From Xanthomonas vasicola (GTDB lineage: Bacteria; Pseudomonadota; Gammaproteobacteria; Xanthomonadales; Xanthomonadaceae): a DNA stretch of 64,000 bases. Both the position numbers and the translations under genes were made by a program. The stretch's first letter is position 1. Every line of letters begins with the position of its first letter. Below are positions 18,956-28,103 of this stretch, one piece after another. The DNA lies in assembly GCF_000772705.2 (NCBI RefSeq), contig NZ_JSBW02000021.1, positions 1-64,000 of the forward strand. Reading direction: 5' to 3'. Under the pieces are notes generated by a model that worked only from the letters and a program-made list of their open reading frames with translations, searched no databases and was not told the DNA's origin.

Positions 18956-19230
18956 CCGGAAGCTGCCATTGAACGATTCGATGAACGGGTTGTCGGTCGG
19001 TTTGCCGGGCCGGGAATAATCCATGGTCACGCCGTTGTCGTAGGCCCATCGATCCATCACCATCGAGATGAACTCGCTGCCATTGTCGGTCTGGATGCGC
19101 TGCGGCAGGATGCGTTGGTGGCGTAAGCGTTCCATCACTGCCACGACGTCTTCTCCTTTGAGGTTCTGATCCACTTCGATGGCCAGACATTCCTTGGTGA
19201 CGTTGTCCAACTTCCATGGCTGAGGAATGG
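18956..19230 (-). pseudogene. IS3-family OrfB fragment fused in frame to the IS5 remnant
   Basis: It encodes VTKECLAIEVDQNLKGEDVV, RIQTDNGSEFISMVMDRWAY and PTDNPFIESFNGSFR, the DDE core of an IS3-type OrfB, with neither end of the gene. Because it runs on into IS5 sequence it yields a 247-codon chimeric open frame. That frame is an artefact of recombination between two elements, not a gene. Confidence 0.85.
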
Positions 19231-19261
19231 GGCTAATCAGTAAGAGTTTTGCGGCAAAGCG

Positions 19262-19490
19262 ATGGTGGCCTGGACGCATGCGCGTGGCGTGCAGTTACGG
19301 CTGATCCAACCGGGCAAGCCAAATCAGAACACCCACGTCGAATCGTTCAATGGCCGGTTACGCGATGAATGCCTCAACGAGCACTGGTTCCCGACACTGC
19401 TGCATGCGCGTACCGAGAGCGCTGGCGACGCGAATACAACGATGTCAATCACACACAGCTCTGCGAACTGCATTGCAACGACGACATAGT
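19262..19490 (+). pseudogene. IS3-family OrfB C-terminal fragment, opposite orientation
   Basis: [20 protein letters not shown] and [16 protein letters not shown] followed by a shifted [10 protein letters not shown] are the end of an IS3-group OrfB distinct from the neighbouring fragment. It is truncated at both ends. It lies about 170 bp upstream of the polygalacturonase start and may have displaced that gene's native promoter. Confidence 0.8.
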
Positions 19491-19656
19491 GGCGCAACGC
19501 TGCTTCGTTCTTGCGGCGTCCGTTTCGCTCGCTTTGCACGCATGCGGGCAGTGCTTCGTAGAGTCGCCTCGGCGCTATCGCAACGGCGCTATCGCAACGG
19601 CGCTGTCGTTGCATCGCTCCAGCAGCATGCGCCATTCCTCTTCGGTGAGTTCTTTC

Positions 19657-21048
19657 ATGAAACTGCTAACCGCCGCGATCGGCGGTGCTTGCCTCACGCT
19701 GGCTGCGCAGGCCAGTGCCGTGACGTTCGCCACCGGCGATGCGCGCGCTGTCGCGGAACCTGCGGTTCCCACCCTCTGTCAGCCCGCGTTGAAGGCCAGC
19801 CAGACGCCGGACGGGCGCTTGTTCGAGGCGGCGCTGGAAAGCGCGCCGCCCGATACCAGAACCATCCAGGCGGCGCTCACTGCGTGCAAGAACGGCGCAG
19901 TGTTGCTCACCAGCGGCAGCGGCAATGCCTTCCTGACCGGGCCGCTGACGATTCCCGCTGGCGTCACCCTGGTCGTCGATCAGGGCGTCACCGTGTACGG
20001 CTCGCGCAACCCGGCCGATTACGGCAGCGGCTGCGGCACCGCCGGTTCCAAGAGCGGCAGTTGCCTGCCGTTGATCGGCATCAAAGGTGCGAATGCGGGC
20101 GTGATGGGTATGCGCACCGGCGGGCGCCAGGGCACCATCAACGGGCGCGGCGACCTGGCCATGCTCGGCAAGAGCGCCACCTGGTGGGAATTCGGCGAAA
20201 ACGCCAAGAACGCAGGCCAAGTGCAGAACAGCCCCGACCTGATCAAGGTGCAGAACGCCACGGCATTCACGCTCTACAACATCAACCTGATCAATGCGGC
20301 GTACTTCCATTTCTTCGCGCATATCGTCGACGGCCTGACCATTTGGGGCGTGCGTGTGAAGTCGCCGGCGACCAGTCCCAATACCGACGCTCTGGACCTG
20401 GACAGCGTGCTTAATGCCACCATCCAGGACAGCGACGTGATGAGCGGCGATGATGGCGTGGCAATCAAGACCATTGCTTCCAGGTCGGCCAACATCAGCG
20501 TGCTGAATTCGCGCTTCTATGGCACCCATGGCATCTCGATCGGTAGCGAATTGATGTTAGGTGTCAGCAACGTGCTGGTCGACAACAACCTCATCGTCTC
20601 CACCGATGACGACGGCAATCGCAGCACCGACAACAATGGCCTGCGCATCAAGACCAGCCTGGCCAAGGGAGGTGCGGTCGACCTGGTGACCTACCGCAAC
20701 ACCTGCCTTTACGGAGTGAGCAACCCGCTGGTGATCAATCCGTTCTACGGCAGCGCCCGCAGCGGCAGCGTCCCGACCTTCCGCAGGATCGTGGTCGATG
20801 GCTTGCGTAGCGTCGACGGGCGCGGCGGCAAGGGATGGGTCCTGCAGGGCGCCGATGCGAGCGCTCCACTCGATCTGGTGCTGGCGAACGTGGCGTCCGA
20901 CAACCTTGGCAATACCACCAGCAATGCGGCGATCGGCCTGAGCAATAGCGCGTTGACGCCGAGCGGCAGCGGCGTGGTGACCACCGCAGTCCAGCTCGAC
21001 GGTGCGGTGCCTGCCTGCCCGGGCGCTTCGCAGTTTCCCGCTCTATGA
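19657..21048 (+). CDS. Secreted GH28 polygalacturonase (pectinase)
   Basis: 463 aa from the ATG at 19657, giving a normal signal peptide (MKLLTAAIGGACLTLAAQAS). The open frame extends 96 codons upstream through IS debris, which is not coding. The right-handed beta-helix of GH28 carries all four catalytic signatures: NTDALDLD, SGDDGVAIK, GTHGISIGS (G/T-H-G) and LRIKT. It hydrolyses alpha-1,4-galacturonan in pectin outside the cell and is expected to leave via the type II system. It forms a functional pair with CbsA. The start region is joined to transposon remnants, so expression in this strain should not be assumed. Confidence 0.92.
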   Translation: MKLLTAAIGGACLTLAAQASAVTFATGDARAVAEPAVPTLCQPALKASQTPDGRLFEAALESAPPDTRTIQAALTACKNGAVLLTSGSGNAFLTGPLTIPAGVTLVVDQGVTVYGSRNPADYGSGCGTAGSKSGSCLPLIGIKGANAGVMGMRTGGRQGTINGRGDLAMLGKSATWWEFGENAKNAGQVQNSPDLIKVQNATAFTLYNINLINAAYFHFFAHIVDGLTIWGVRVKSPATSPNTDALDLDSVLNATIQDSDVMSGDDGVAIKTIASRSANISVLNSRFYGTHGISIGSELMLGVSNVLVDNNLIVSTDDDGNRSTDNNGLRIKTSLAKGGAVDLVTYRNTCLYGVSNPLVINPFYGSARSGSVPTFRRIVVDGLRSVDGRGGKGWVLQGADASAPLDLVLANVASDNLGNTTSNAAIGLSNSALTPSGSGVVTTAVQLDGAVPACPGASQFPAL

Positions 21049-21405
21049 GCGGGGCGAGGCGACCTTTGCCGGTCGCCTCGCTGACGAAAGCGCATTGCGC
21101 AGCAGCACAGGCCGGCTGCCAGAACGCGGCCCGTGCCGCGCGAGACGGATGCCGACGCCGGGCTTGGCCCGGCCCGATCGGCAGAGCCATGCGACGATAG
21201 CGGGCTTCTGGATGCAAGAGGCCGCGTTGTGGCGACATCCGCCAGCCGCAGGCCTTGGTACGCGCTGTTCAGCTCCCGCCGCGGACTACGCGCGGGCTCG
21301 CCCTGGCGGGTTGGCATGCTGCGCATGGCCTTGACATCGGGCAAAGTTCTTCGTTTTCATGGCCTTATTGCCAGAAGTTCATCTGATGTCTGTTACCCTC
21401 GGCCA
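21049..21405. other. Intergenic region before mltB
   Basis: 357 bp with no supported gene. The last ~60 bp must hold the mltB promoter/leader; a TTGACA at about 21331-21336 is the best -35 candidate. Confidence 0.4.
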
Positions 21406-22554
21406 ATGATTCGACGCACCCTGACCTGCCTGCTCACCCTCGGCCTTGTCGCTTGCGCGACCCAGCCCAGCCCTCCGTCCCCGCCCCCGGCTGCCAGCGC
21501 GCCGCCGGCCAAGCCGCCGCTTGCGCCATCGACGTCAGCGCCGCCGGCCAGCGCCGCCGCCGAGGCGCCTGCGCTTCCGCCAGTCGACCTGACCCCGGTG
21601 CCGTTCGAGATTGCCCGCGCCAACTTCGTGCGCGATACCTCGGCCAAGTACGGCATTGATGCCGAGCAGATCGAAGCGGTGCTGGCGCAGGCGCAATTCA
21701 AGGACGCCATCGTCACGGCAATGTCGCGCCCGGCCGAACGGGTCAAGCCGTGGAACGAATACCGGCCGATGTTCATCACCCAGGCGCGTATCGACGGCGG
21801 CCGCAAGTTCCTCGCCGAACATCGCGCCGAACTGAGCAAGGTCGAAGCCGCCACCGGTGTGCCGGCACAGGTCATCGTCGCCATCATTGGGGTGGAAACC
21901 AGCTACGGCAGCAACGCCGGCAAATATCGCGTGCTGGACGCGCTGTACACGTTGGCGTTCCGCTATCCGCGCAGCGGCGACCCGGCCAAGCTCGAACGCG
22001 AAGTGCGCCGCGAACTGTTTTTCCGTGATGAACTCGCCCAGTTGTTCGCGCTCGGCAAGGAAGAACAGCTCGACGTCACCACCCTCATCGGCAGCTATGC
22101 CGGCGCGATGGGCATGGGCCAGTTCATGCCGTCCAGCTATCGCCAGTTCGGCGTGGACGGCGATGCCGACGGCAAGCGCAATCTGTTCACCGACTACAAC
22201 GACGTGTTCGCCTCGATCGCCAATTACTTCGTCAAGAAGGGCGGCTGGGTGCGCGGCGGGCAGGTCGCGGTACCGGCCACGCTGGCTGCCGGCCACGAAG
22301 AATTCAATCCTACCGACTGGTCGCCGGTGTACACGCTGGCCGACTTGTCGGCGCGCGGGTATCACCCGAGCGCACCGGTGGTGGCGGGCAGCACCGCCAC
22401 CCCGATCGGCCTGGACGACGCTAACGGCAAGCAGTACTGGCTGGGCTTCCAGAACTTCTACGCAATTACCCGTTACAACATTTCCAAGATGTACGCGATG
22501 GCCGTGTTCCAGCTGTCCGAGGCCATCGCCGGCAAGGAGTTACCCCCGGCATGA
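21406..22554 (+). CDS. mltB: Membrane-bound lytic murein transglycosylase B
   Basis: 382 aa from the ATG at 21406, which places a lipobox (LVAC, Cys17) at the N-terminus; the longer frame would bury it. A Pro/Ala-rich linker follows, then the SLT-type catalytic domain of the MltB family: VIVAIIGVETSYGSNAGKYR contains the catalytic Glu, with AMGMGQFMPSSYRQF and DYNDVFASIANYF downstream. It cleaves glycan strands to 1,6-anhydro ends at the outer membrane. Its stop overlaps rlpA. In related genomes this gene follows rodA; here ~7.3 kb separates them. Confidence 0.95.
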   Translation: MIRRTLTCLLTLGLVACATQPSPPSPPPAASAPPAKPPLAPSTSAPPASAAAEAPALPPVDLTPVPFEIARANFVRDTSAKYGIDAEQIEAVLAQAQFKDAIVTAMSRPAERVKPWNEYRPMFITQARIDGGRKFLAEHRAELSKVEAATGVPAQVIVAIIGVETSYGSNAGKYRVLDALYTLAFRYPRSGDPAKLEREVRRELFFRDELAQLFALGKEEQLDVTTLIGSYAGAMGMGQFMPSSYRQFGVDGDADGKRNLFTDYNDVFASIANYFVKKGGWVRGGQVAVPATLAAGHEEFNPTDWSPVYTLADLSARGYHPSAPVVAGSTATPIGLDDANGKQYWLGFQNFYAITRYNISKMYAMAVFQLSEAIAGKELPPA

Positions 22555-23963
22555 ACAGCATTGCAGGCCCCAAGTGGCTGATTCCGATGGCACTGATGCT
22601 CGGCCTGGCGGCCTGCAGCAGCGCACCGAAGAAGACTGCCGGTAGCAACGGCAGCGGCGCGATCAAGGGCGTCAAGGTCGAAGGCAAGGGACCGGCATAT
22701 GTCGCCACCGGCTGCCCGTCCACGTCGCCCTACGCGCCTGCCAAAGAAGACCCGTCCACGCGCGGCGATTACACCGCGGGCGGCTTGTACAAGCCGGGCG
22801 TGAAAGACACCACGCCCGATCATGTCCCTAATGTGGCCTGCATTCCCGAACCGCTGGTCACCAACGAGCCGCGCTCGGCGGTGGGCAATCGCTCGCCCTA
22901 CGAAGTGCTGGGCAAGCGCTATGTGGTGATGGATAACCCCGGCGACTATGTCGAACGCGGCACTGCCTCGTACTACGGCAACAAGTTCCATGGCCGGCTG
23001 ACCTCCAACAAGGAGGTCTACGACATGTACGCCTTCACCGCCGCGCATAAGACCCTGCCGTTGCCCAGCTTCGCGCTGGTTACCAACACCGACACCGGCC
23101 AGTCGGTGGTGGTGCGCATCAACGACCGCGGCCCGTTCCACGACGGCCGCGTGATCGATCTGAGCTACGCCGCGGCGGTGAAGTTGGGTATCACCGGCAA
23201 GGGCACCGGCAATGTCGAAGTGCGTGGCCTGACCGAAGCCGACAACGGCAATCTGCTCGCCAAGCGCCGCAGTGGCCAGGCACCGGTGACGACCGCCGTT
23301 GCCACGACGCGGCCGGCCGCGGGCGCCAGTCAGATCGATGGCCTGGTGCAGCGTCTGCCCACCCGTACCGTGCCGCCGCGTGCAGCATCGACCGGTGCCG
23401 GCACCGCGGTTGCTACAACTGCCGCTGCAGCCACTGCGAGCGCGCCGGTCGTTCCGGCCGGCGAGCGTTGGCGCTACCGCGTCGCCGATTCGCGCCAACC
23501 TGGCAATGCCGACAATTTCGATGCCTGGATGAAGGCACAGGGCGTGCGTGTGGCCACCGGCAAGCCGACCGCTGCGGTCCCGCGCCCGACGTCGTCGGCG
23601 CCTGCCGCCGCACCTGTCGCGGCAACACCGGTCGCGGTTGCGGCGGTCAAGCCGTCTGAGAACACGTCTTCGCGCCCGCTGAAGCCCGAGCCAGCGCCCG
23701 CCAAGGCCCCCAGCGTGGCTGAAGCCGCACTCGGCGACATCCTGCTGCAGGTCGCCAGTTTCGCCAGCCGCGAAAACGCCAATCGCGCACTGTCGCAACT
23801 GGCCTCGGCGGGAATTGCGGGCGCCAGCGTCAGCGACATCGTCAGCGGCGGGCGCACCCTGTGGCGGCTGCGCGTGAACGCACGCGACCACGCCAATGCC
23901 TCGGAAATTGCCCAGCGCATCGCCGGCCTCGGTTTCGGTCGCCCGCAGATCGTGGCCAACTAG
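22551..23963 (+). CDS. rlpA: RlpA septal ring lytic transglycosylase, lipoprotein
   Basis: 470 aa, overlapping mltB by ATGA. A lipoprotein signal (MALMLGLAACSS) is followed by the double-psi beta-barrel (RGTASYYGNKFHGRLTSNKE, with VRINDRGPFHDGRVIDLSYA carrying the conserved catalytic-type residues). After a long Ala/Thr/Pro linker comes a C-terminal SPOR domain (LLQVASFASRENANRALSQL to RPQIVAN) that binds denuded glycans at division sites. The linker is longer than in E. coli. Confidence 0.95.
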   Translation: MNSIAGPKWLIPMALMLGLAACSSAPKKTAGSNGSGAIKGVKVEGKGPAYVATGCPSTSPYAPAKEDPSTRGDYTAGGLYKPGVKDTTPDHVPNVACIPEPLVTNEPRSAVGNRSPYEVLGKRYVVMDNPGDYVERGTASYYGNKFHGRLTSNKEVYDMYAFTAAHKTLPLPSFALVTNTDTGQSVVVRINDRGPFHDGRVIDLSYAAAVKLGITGKGTGNVEVRGLTEADNGNLLAKRRSGQAPVTTAVATTRPAAGASQIDGLVQRLPTRTVPPRAASTGAGTAVATTAAAATASAPVVPAGERWRYRVADSRQPGNADNFDAWMKAQGVRVATGKPTAAVPRPTSSAPAAAPVAATPVAVAAVKPSENTSSRPLKPEPAPAKAPSVAEAALGDILLQVASFASRENANRALSQLASAGIAGASVSDIVSGGRTLWRLRVNARDHANASEIAQRIAGLGFGRPQIVAN

Positions 23964-24468
23964 CCGCTGGCGAGACTGTTATTGCGGTAGCTAATGAAGC
24001 GCGAGCGCATTGGTCGCTCGCGCGCTGGCCGCCTATGCCATCTTGGTTAAGCGTAAGCGCGCCGGTGACTGCTTTAGCCAATTAGGCACCAGCACACTCG
24101 TCGCGCGCGCGCAGGCTGCATCGGCTGTAATGGCACGGCTGGGGCAACCCGATTGGTTGGCAGACAAAGCGCATCTGCAACGCAGATGCGGTCAAGGCCG
24201 GAATCGATACCCCTCTCGTGCACTTCGGTACTCGTTGCGCCGTTTGCGGCCAACTAATCACTGAGCACCAAAGTGCCTGTTCCAACGCGCTGTAAGCGAC
24301 GTCCACGCTGCAGGTGGCGCCTCCGACAGCTCGCCTCGGGCGCGACCAGCGTGCCGCCATCGCTGAACTGCATAAGCGCGTGCACCCTGCGACGCGTCGC
24401 CCTGATCGCCGTGGCGCCTTACAATTTCGCATTGCCCAGCTTTCGGGCCCGTCAGGAGTCGTTCTTCA
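23964..24468. other. Intergenic region upstream of the carboxypeptidase gene
   Basis: 505 bp. I see no gene, RNA gene or strong hairpin. It must contain the promoter of the carboxypeptidase gene near its right end. Confidence 0.5.
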
Positions 24469-25674
24469 ATGAAATTCCGCTTCGCCGCCGCTGCCGTGGC
24501 CACGTTCGCCTTCGGCCTGGTCTGCGCCCAGACACCTGCGCCGCAGCCGACTCCCGCCGTGGCTGCCGCCCCGGCCGCCTTGCCGGTGCCACCGGCGCCC
24601 GCCCCGGCCGTGTCCAAGTCCTGGATCCTGATGGACTACGCCACCGGGCAGGTGTTGGCCGGTGAGAACATCCACCAGCAACTGGCCCCTGCCAGTATCA
24701 CCAAGGTAATGACCTCCTACGTGGTCGCCGCCGAGATCAAGAACGGCAAGGTCAAGCGCGACGACCAGGTCATGATGAGCGAGCGCGCCTGGCGCGAGGG
24801 TGGCGCCGGTACCGATGGCAGCTACAGCGGTTTCCCGGTCAACCAGACGGCGCGTCTGGAAGACATGGAAAAGGGCATGGCAATCCAGTCCGGCAACGAC
24901 GCCGCCATCGCATTGGCCGAGCATGTCGCCGGCAGCGAAGAAGCCTTTGCCTCGCTGATGAACAGCTACGCCGCCAAGATCGGCATGAAGGATTCGTACT
25001 TCGTCAACGCGCACGGCCTGAGCGCCGAAGGGCATCACTCCACCGCGTACGATCTGGCCATGCTGGGCCGCGCGATGGTGCGCGATTACCCGGAGACCTA
25101 TGCCTACAACAAGATCAAGGAATTCCAGGTCGGCAGCATCAAGCAGAGCAACCGTAACCGGCTGCTGTGGCGCGACCCGGCCGTGGACGGCATCAAGACC
25201 GGCCACACCTCGGAGGCTGGCTACTGCCTGCTGAGCTCGGCCAAGCGCGGCGACCAGCGCTTGATCGCCGTGGTCATGGGCGACAGCTCCGAAGAACAAC
25301 GCGCCACCGATAGCCTGGCCCTGCTCAACTGGGGCTTCCGCTTCTTCGAAACCCACAGCTTGTATGCACCCGGTAAGGTCGTCACCAAGCAGAAGGTGTG
25401 GAAGGGCCAGCAGGACGAAGTGCAGCTTGGCGTGGCACAGCCGCTGTTGGTCAGCCTGCAGCGCGGCCGTTACAACGACCTCAAGCCCAGCATGGAAGTG
25501 CCCAAGAATCTGCAGGCACCGATCAAGCAGGGCCAGCAGGTCGGCACCGTGAAGGTCAGCCTGGACGGCAAGGTCATCGCACAGGCCCCGCTGGTCGCCA
25601 TCAACGCGGTCGAAGAGGGCAGATTCTTCAAGCGCCTCTGGGATGCGTTCTGGATGTGGTGGGAATCGGAGTGA
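24469..25674 (+). CDS. dacC: D-alanyl-D-alanine carboxypeptidase (PBP5/6 family)
   Basis: 401 aa with a signal peptide (AAAAVATFAFGLVCAQ) and a Pro/Ala-rich spacer. The penicilloyl-serine motifs are complete: SITK (S76, K79), SGN at 141-143 and KTG at 243-245. The C-terminal beta domain ends in an amphipathic anchor (FFKRLWDAFWMWWESE) that tethers the enzyme to the inner membrane. It trims the terminal D-Ala of pentapeptides. A strong terminator follows 6 bp after the stop. The choice among dacA/dacC/dacD names is by convention. Confidence 0.93.
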   Translation: MKFRFAAAAVATFAFGLVCAQTPAPQPTPAVAAAPAALPVPPAPAPAVSKSWILMDYATGQVLAGENIHQQLAPASITKVMTSYVVAAEIKNGKVKRDDQVMMSERAWREGGAGTDGSYSGFPVNQTARLEDMEKGMAIQSGNDAAIALAEHVAGSEEAFASLMNSYAAKIGMKDSYFVNAHGLSAEGHHSTAYDLAMLGRAMVRDYPETYAYNKIKEFQVGSIKQSNRNRLLWRDPAVDGIKTGHTSEAGYCLLSSAKRGDQRLIAVVMGDSSEEQRATDSLALLNWGFRFFETHSLYAPGKVVTKQKVWKGQQDEVQLGVAQPLLVSLQRGRYNDLKPSMEVPKNLQAPIKQGQQVGTVKVSLDGKVIAQAPLVAINAVEEGRFFKRLWDAFWMWWESE

Positions 25675-25680
25675 TCCAAA

Positions 25681-25708
25681 CAAAAAGCCGGCGAAAGCCG
25701 GCTTTTTG
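25681..25708 (+). terminator. Rho-independent terminator after the carboxypeptidase gene
   Basis: A perfect 12-bp stem, CAAAAAGCCGGC with GCCGGCTTTTTG, around a GAAA tetraloop, 6 bp past the stop. The A/T-tailed symmetry allows function in both directions, which suits the convergent gene that follows. Confidence 0.9.
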
Positions 25709-25711
25709 TTT

Positions 25712-25799
25712 GGAATCGAGAATTGAGAATCGGGAATGGTTAGAAGCCAGGGCACCGCCTTGGCTTTTGCGATTCCCCATTCCCGATTCTCGATTCCCA
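25712..25799. repeat. GGGAATC-family inverted repeat between convergent genes
   Basis: GGAATCGAGAATTGAGAATC with GGGAATGG (about 25712-25739) is answered by an inverted copy (ATTCCCCATTCCCGATTC, about 25771-25799). Same family as 8965-9119. Confidence 0.75.
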
Positions 25800-25803
25800 G
25801 CCT

Positions 25804-26865
25804 TCAAAGCATCCGACTAATCGTGAAACTCCCATACACCGGCGTCTCGCGCTGGGTGTCGAATTCGCGGGTGCGGTGGTAGCGGGCGAGGGCGAATTTC
25901 CAGCGGCCGTACATCACTGCCAGCCCGTAGCCCACATCGCCCACGAACGGGCGCTTGTCCACGCTATGGCTATTGCGGAAGGTATTTCCGTCTAGCGTGA
26001 TGTCGCGGATCACCCAGCGTGCGTCGGTGGTCACGAACAGGTGGCCCGACCAACCGCTGGCGCGTCCGAGCCGGCTGGGAGCAGTATTTTCGCCCGCGGG
26101 TCGGGTCGGGGTGCTGCCGAAGTCGTCCGGCAGCTTCCAGCCGAAGCGGGCTTCGCCACCGGCATTCAGATGCGTGGCCATATTGCCGACCGCGCCACCC
26201 CAATGCGAAATGAAATCCCAGCCGAAGCCATCGGCATTGCCGCTCGCATCTGCTGGCCAGCGGCGCATGCGCTCGTGCACCAGGTTAATCAGCGGCTCGT
26301 TGTGCAGCTGGTTGTCCCAGCCCTGGAATTTCTCGTCCCCAAGTGCGTCGTGGATCGCATCCTGCGCCTCCTTCGCAAATGCCCAAGGGCCGACGACGCC
26401 GATCTGTAGCTGCGTGGTGCGCAGGTGCGCATCGTTGCGCGCGTTGTAGCCGAAGCTGGCCAGCAGGATGCCCGCATACGGGCGGTCGTCCGGTATGACA
26501 TCGCGGCGGGTGGAGTCGGTTGGGGTGAAGATCCCTTGGCCGATCGAAAACACCATGTTCTGCTGGTCGAACTCGCCCGGATGCAGTCGCTCCAGGTAGC
26601 TGTTGACCCACCGCGCAGTGCGCGGCAGGCAGGGGTCGTCGGTGTAATCGACCAGATTGGGCGACACCAGCGTCAGCACCGCGCCGTTGGAATAGCCTTG
26701 GTCTTGATCTTCGCCACCGAACAAATCGTTATCGACCCGGAAATTCACCGCAGGCGGCGTGCGCCCAAGCCGGCTGGAATCGCACTGATCCGCCGCCAGG
26801 ACCGGCAGCGACAGCCCGGAAAGAGAGAGCAGCAAGGCAGCTGACAACGCGCGCGGTCGAAGCAT
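25804..26865 (-). CDS. LpxR-like outer-membrane lipid A deacylase family protein
   Basis: 353 aa with a signal peptide (ALSAALLLSLSGLSLPVLAA). The mature N-terminus has the family hallmark FRVDNDLFGGEDQDQGYSNG, similar to the calcium/active-site region of Salmonella LpxR. DDRPYAGILLASFGY, DFISHWGGAVGN and a C-terminal strand (PVYGSFTISRM) fit a 12-stranded outer-membrane barrel. LpxR removes the 3'-acyloxyacyl group of lipid A, which could blunt host LPS recognition. It is a monocistronic gene convergent with the carboxypeptidase gene. The activity itself is inferred from family membership. Confidence 0.8.
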   Translation of the reverse strand: MLRPRALSAALLLSLSGLSLPVLAADQCDSSRLGRTPPAVNFRVDNDLFGGEDQDQGYSNGAVLTLVSPNLVDYTDDPCLPRTARWVNSYLERLHPGEFDQQNMVFSIGQGIFTPTDSTRRDVIPDDRPYAGILLASFGYNARNDAHLRTTQLQIGVVGPWAFAKEAQDAIHDALGDEKFQGWDNQLHNEPLINLVHERMRRWPADASGNADGFGWDFISHWGGAVGNMATHLNAGGEARFGWKLPDDFGSTPTRPAGENTAPSRLGRASGWSGHLFVTTDARWVIRDITLDGNTFRNSHSVDKRPFVGDVGYGLAVMYGRWKFALARYHRTREFDTQRETPVYGSFTISRML

Positions 26866-27123
26866 GGAAGGCCTGGGGAGGAGAGCTGGGATTCAGAAAG
26901 GTGCCTGCGTCTTCTGCTGCGCAATGTGAAGTGCGTGGCCGCAACTGCAGCTCTTCTGCTTCGGCTCGTTATTGCATCTCCACCACGTATAGCTGTGTTC
27001 GATCCACGGCTTTATCACGGTGTGGGAAGTTGCTGACTTACATGGTGGCAGTGCGGACGAGCTAGGCGGACTGATCGGTTGCAGAGGCTTGGGTTTGCCC
27101 ATCGCCGGCCCGATAATGGGCGG

Positions 27124-27402
27124 ATGGACATCAGCACCGACAACCCCGATCACGGCTTTCAGTTTCCCGGCACCTTCGAGCTCAGCGCCATGGGCGCGGC
27201 CGGGCGCGGGCTGGAAACCGAACTTCCGCGCCTGCTTGCCGCCACCGGCGTGGAGCTGCTGCAGGAAAGCGTTAGCTGGAAGCATTCGTCCAGCGGCAAA
27301 TATGTCTCGGTCAAGATCGGCTTCCGCGCCGAGAGCCGCGAGCAGTTCGACGCCGCGCACCAGGCGCTGCGTGACCATCCGGAAGTGAAGTGGACGCTGT
27401 AG
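27124..27402 (+). CDS. ybeD: YbeD/DUF493 family protein
   Basis: 92 aa ([20 protein letters not shown] to HPEVKWTL). It is a small ferredoxin-like-fold protein conserved between the D,D-carboxypeptidase gene and lipB across proteobacteria, consistent with the order here. The last 13 bases overlap the lipB start, so translation is probably coupled. Molecular role unknown; the location suggests a link with lipoylation. Confidence 0.9.
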   Translation: MDISTDNPDHGFQFPGTFELSAMGAAGRGLETELPRLLAATGVELLQESVSWKHSSSGKYVSVKIGFRAESREQFDAAHQALRDHPEVKWTL

Positions 27403-28088
27403 CGGCCGAGCCCGTGAGCAGTTCCTCTGTTGGCCTGGTTGCGCAGTTGCGTGACCTTGGCCTGCAGGACTACGCCCCGGTGTGGCGTGCAATGCAGCGT
27501 TTCACCGATGCGCGCGATGAGCACAGCGCCGATGAGGTGTGGGTCGTGGAGCATGCGCCGGTGTTTACGCTGGGCCAGGCAGGCAAACCCGAGCATGTGC
27601 TGGCGCCGGGCGATATTTCGGTGCTGCAGGTCGATCGCGGTGGGCAAGTCACCTATCACGGTCCCGGCCAATTGGTCGTTTACCCGCTGCTGGATCTGCG
27701 CCGGCTCAAGATCGGTGTGCGCGACTACGTGTGCAAGATCGAGCAGGCGCTGATCGACACGCTGGACGAGTGGAACATCGTGGCCGAGCGTCGCGACGGC
27801 GCCCCTGGTGTCTATGTCGGTGGGGCCAAGATCGCCGCGCTTGGCATCCGCGTGCGGCGTGGCTGCACCTTCCACGGGTTGTCGTTCAACGTGGACATGG
27901 ACCTGGAGCCGTTCCACCGCATCAACCCCTGTGGCTATCAGGGCCTGCAGGTGACCTCGGTGCTAGACTTGGGCGGCCCCTCCGGGATGGATGCCGTCAA
28001 GGCGGTGCTGCTCGATCAGCTGGCGCGCCAGTTCGGCCTCGTGCTGCAGCCCACTTCCGCATTGCCCGACCTTTCGCTTCCGGCTTGA
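27390..28088 (+). CDS. lipB: Octanoyl-[ACP]:protein N-octanoyltransferase
   Basis: 232 aa from the GTG at 27390; a second GTG at 27414 is possible. LipB transfers octanoate from ACP to lipoyl domains. The signatures [39 protein letters not shown] (catalytic Lys) and [21 protein letters not shown] (catalytic Cys in NPCG) are complete. Precedes lipA by 15 bp. Confidence 0.97.
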   Translation: MDAVAAEPVSSSSVGLVAQLRDLGLQDYAPVWRAMQRFTDARDEHSADEVWVVEHAPVFTLGQAGKPEHVLAPGDISVLQVDRGGQVTYHGPGQLVVYPLLDLRRLKIGVRDYVCKIEQALIDTLDEWNIVAERRDGAPGVYVGGAKIAALGIRVRRGCTFHGLSFNVDMDLEPFHRINPCGYQGLQVTSVLDLGGPSGMDAVKAVLLDQLARQFGLVLQPTSALPDLSLPA

Positions 28089-28103
28089 GCGCCCCGTATT
28101 GTC

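Noticed and set aside
18536-19279. A 247-residue novel protein
   Set aside because: It is an IS3-IS5 transposase fusion with neither gene complete.
19369-19656. N-terminal extension of the polygalacturonase
   Set aside because: The extra residues come from IS debris; a normal signal peptide starts at 19657.
22473-23891. A 472-codon minus-strand frame opposite rlpA
   Set aside because: It is a shadow of rlpA with no domain signal and no ribosome binding site.
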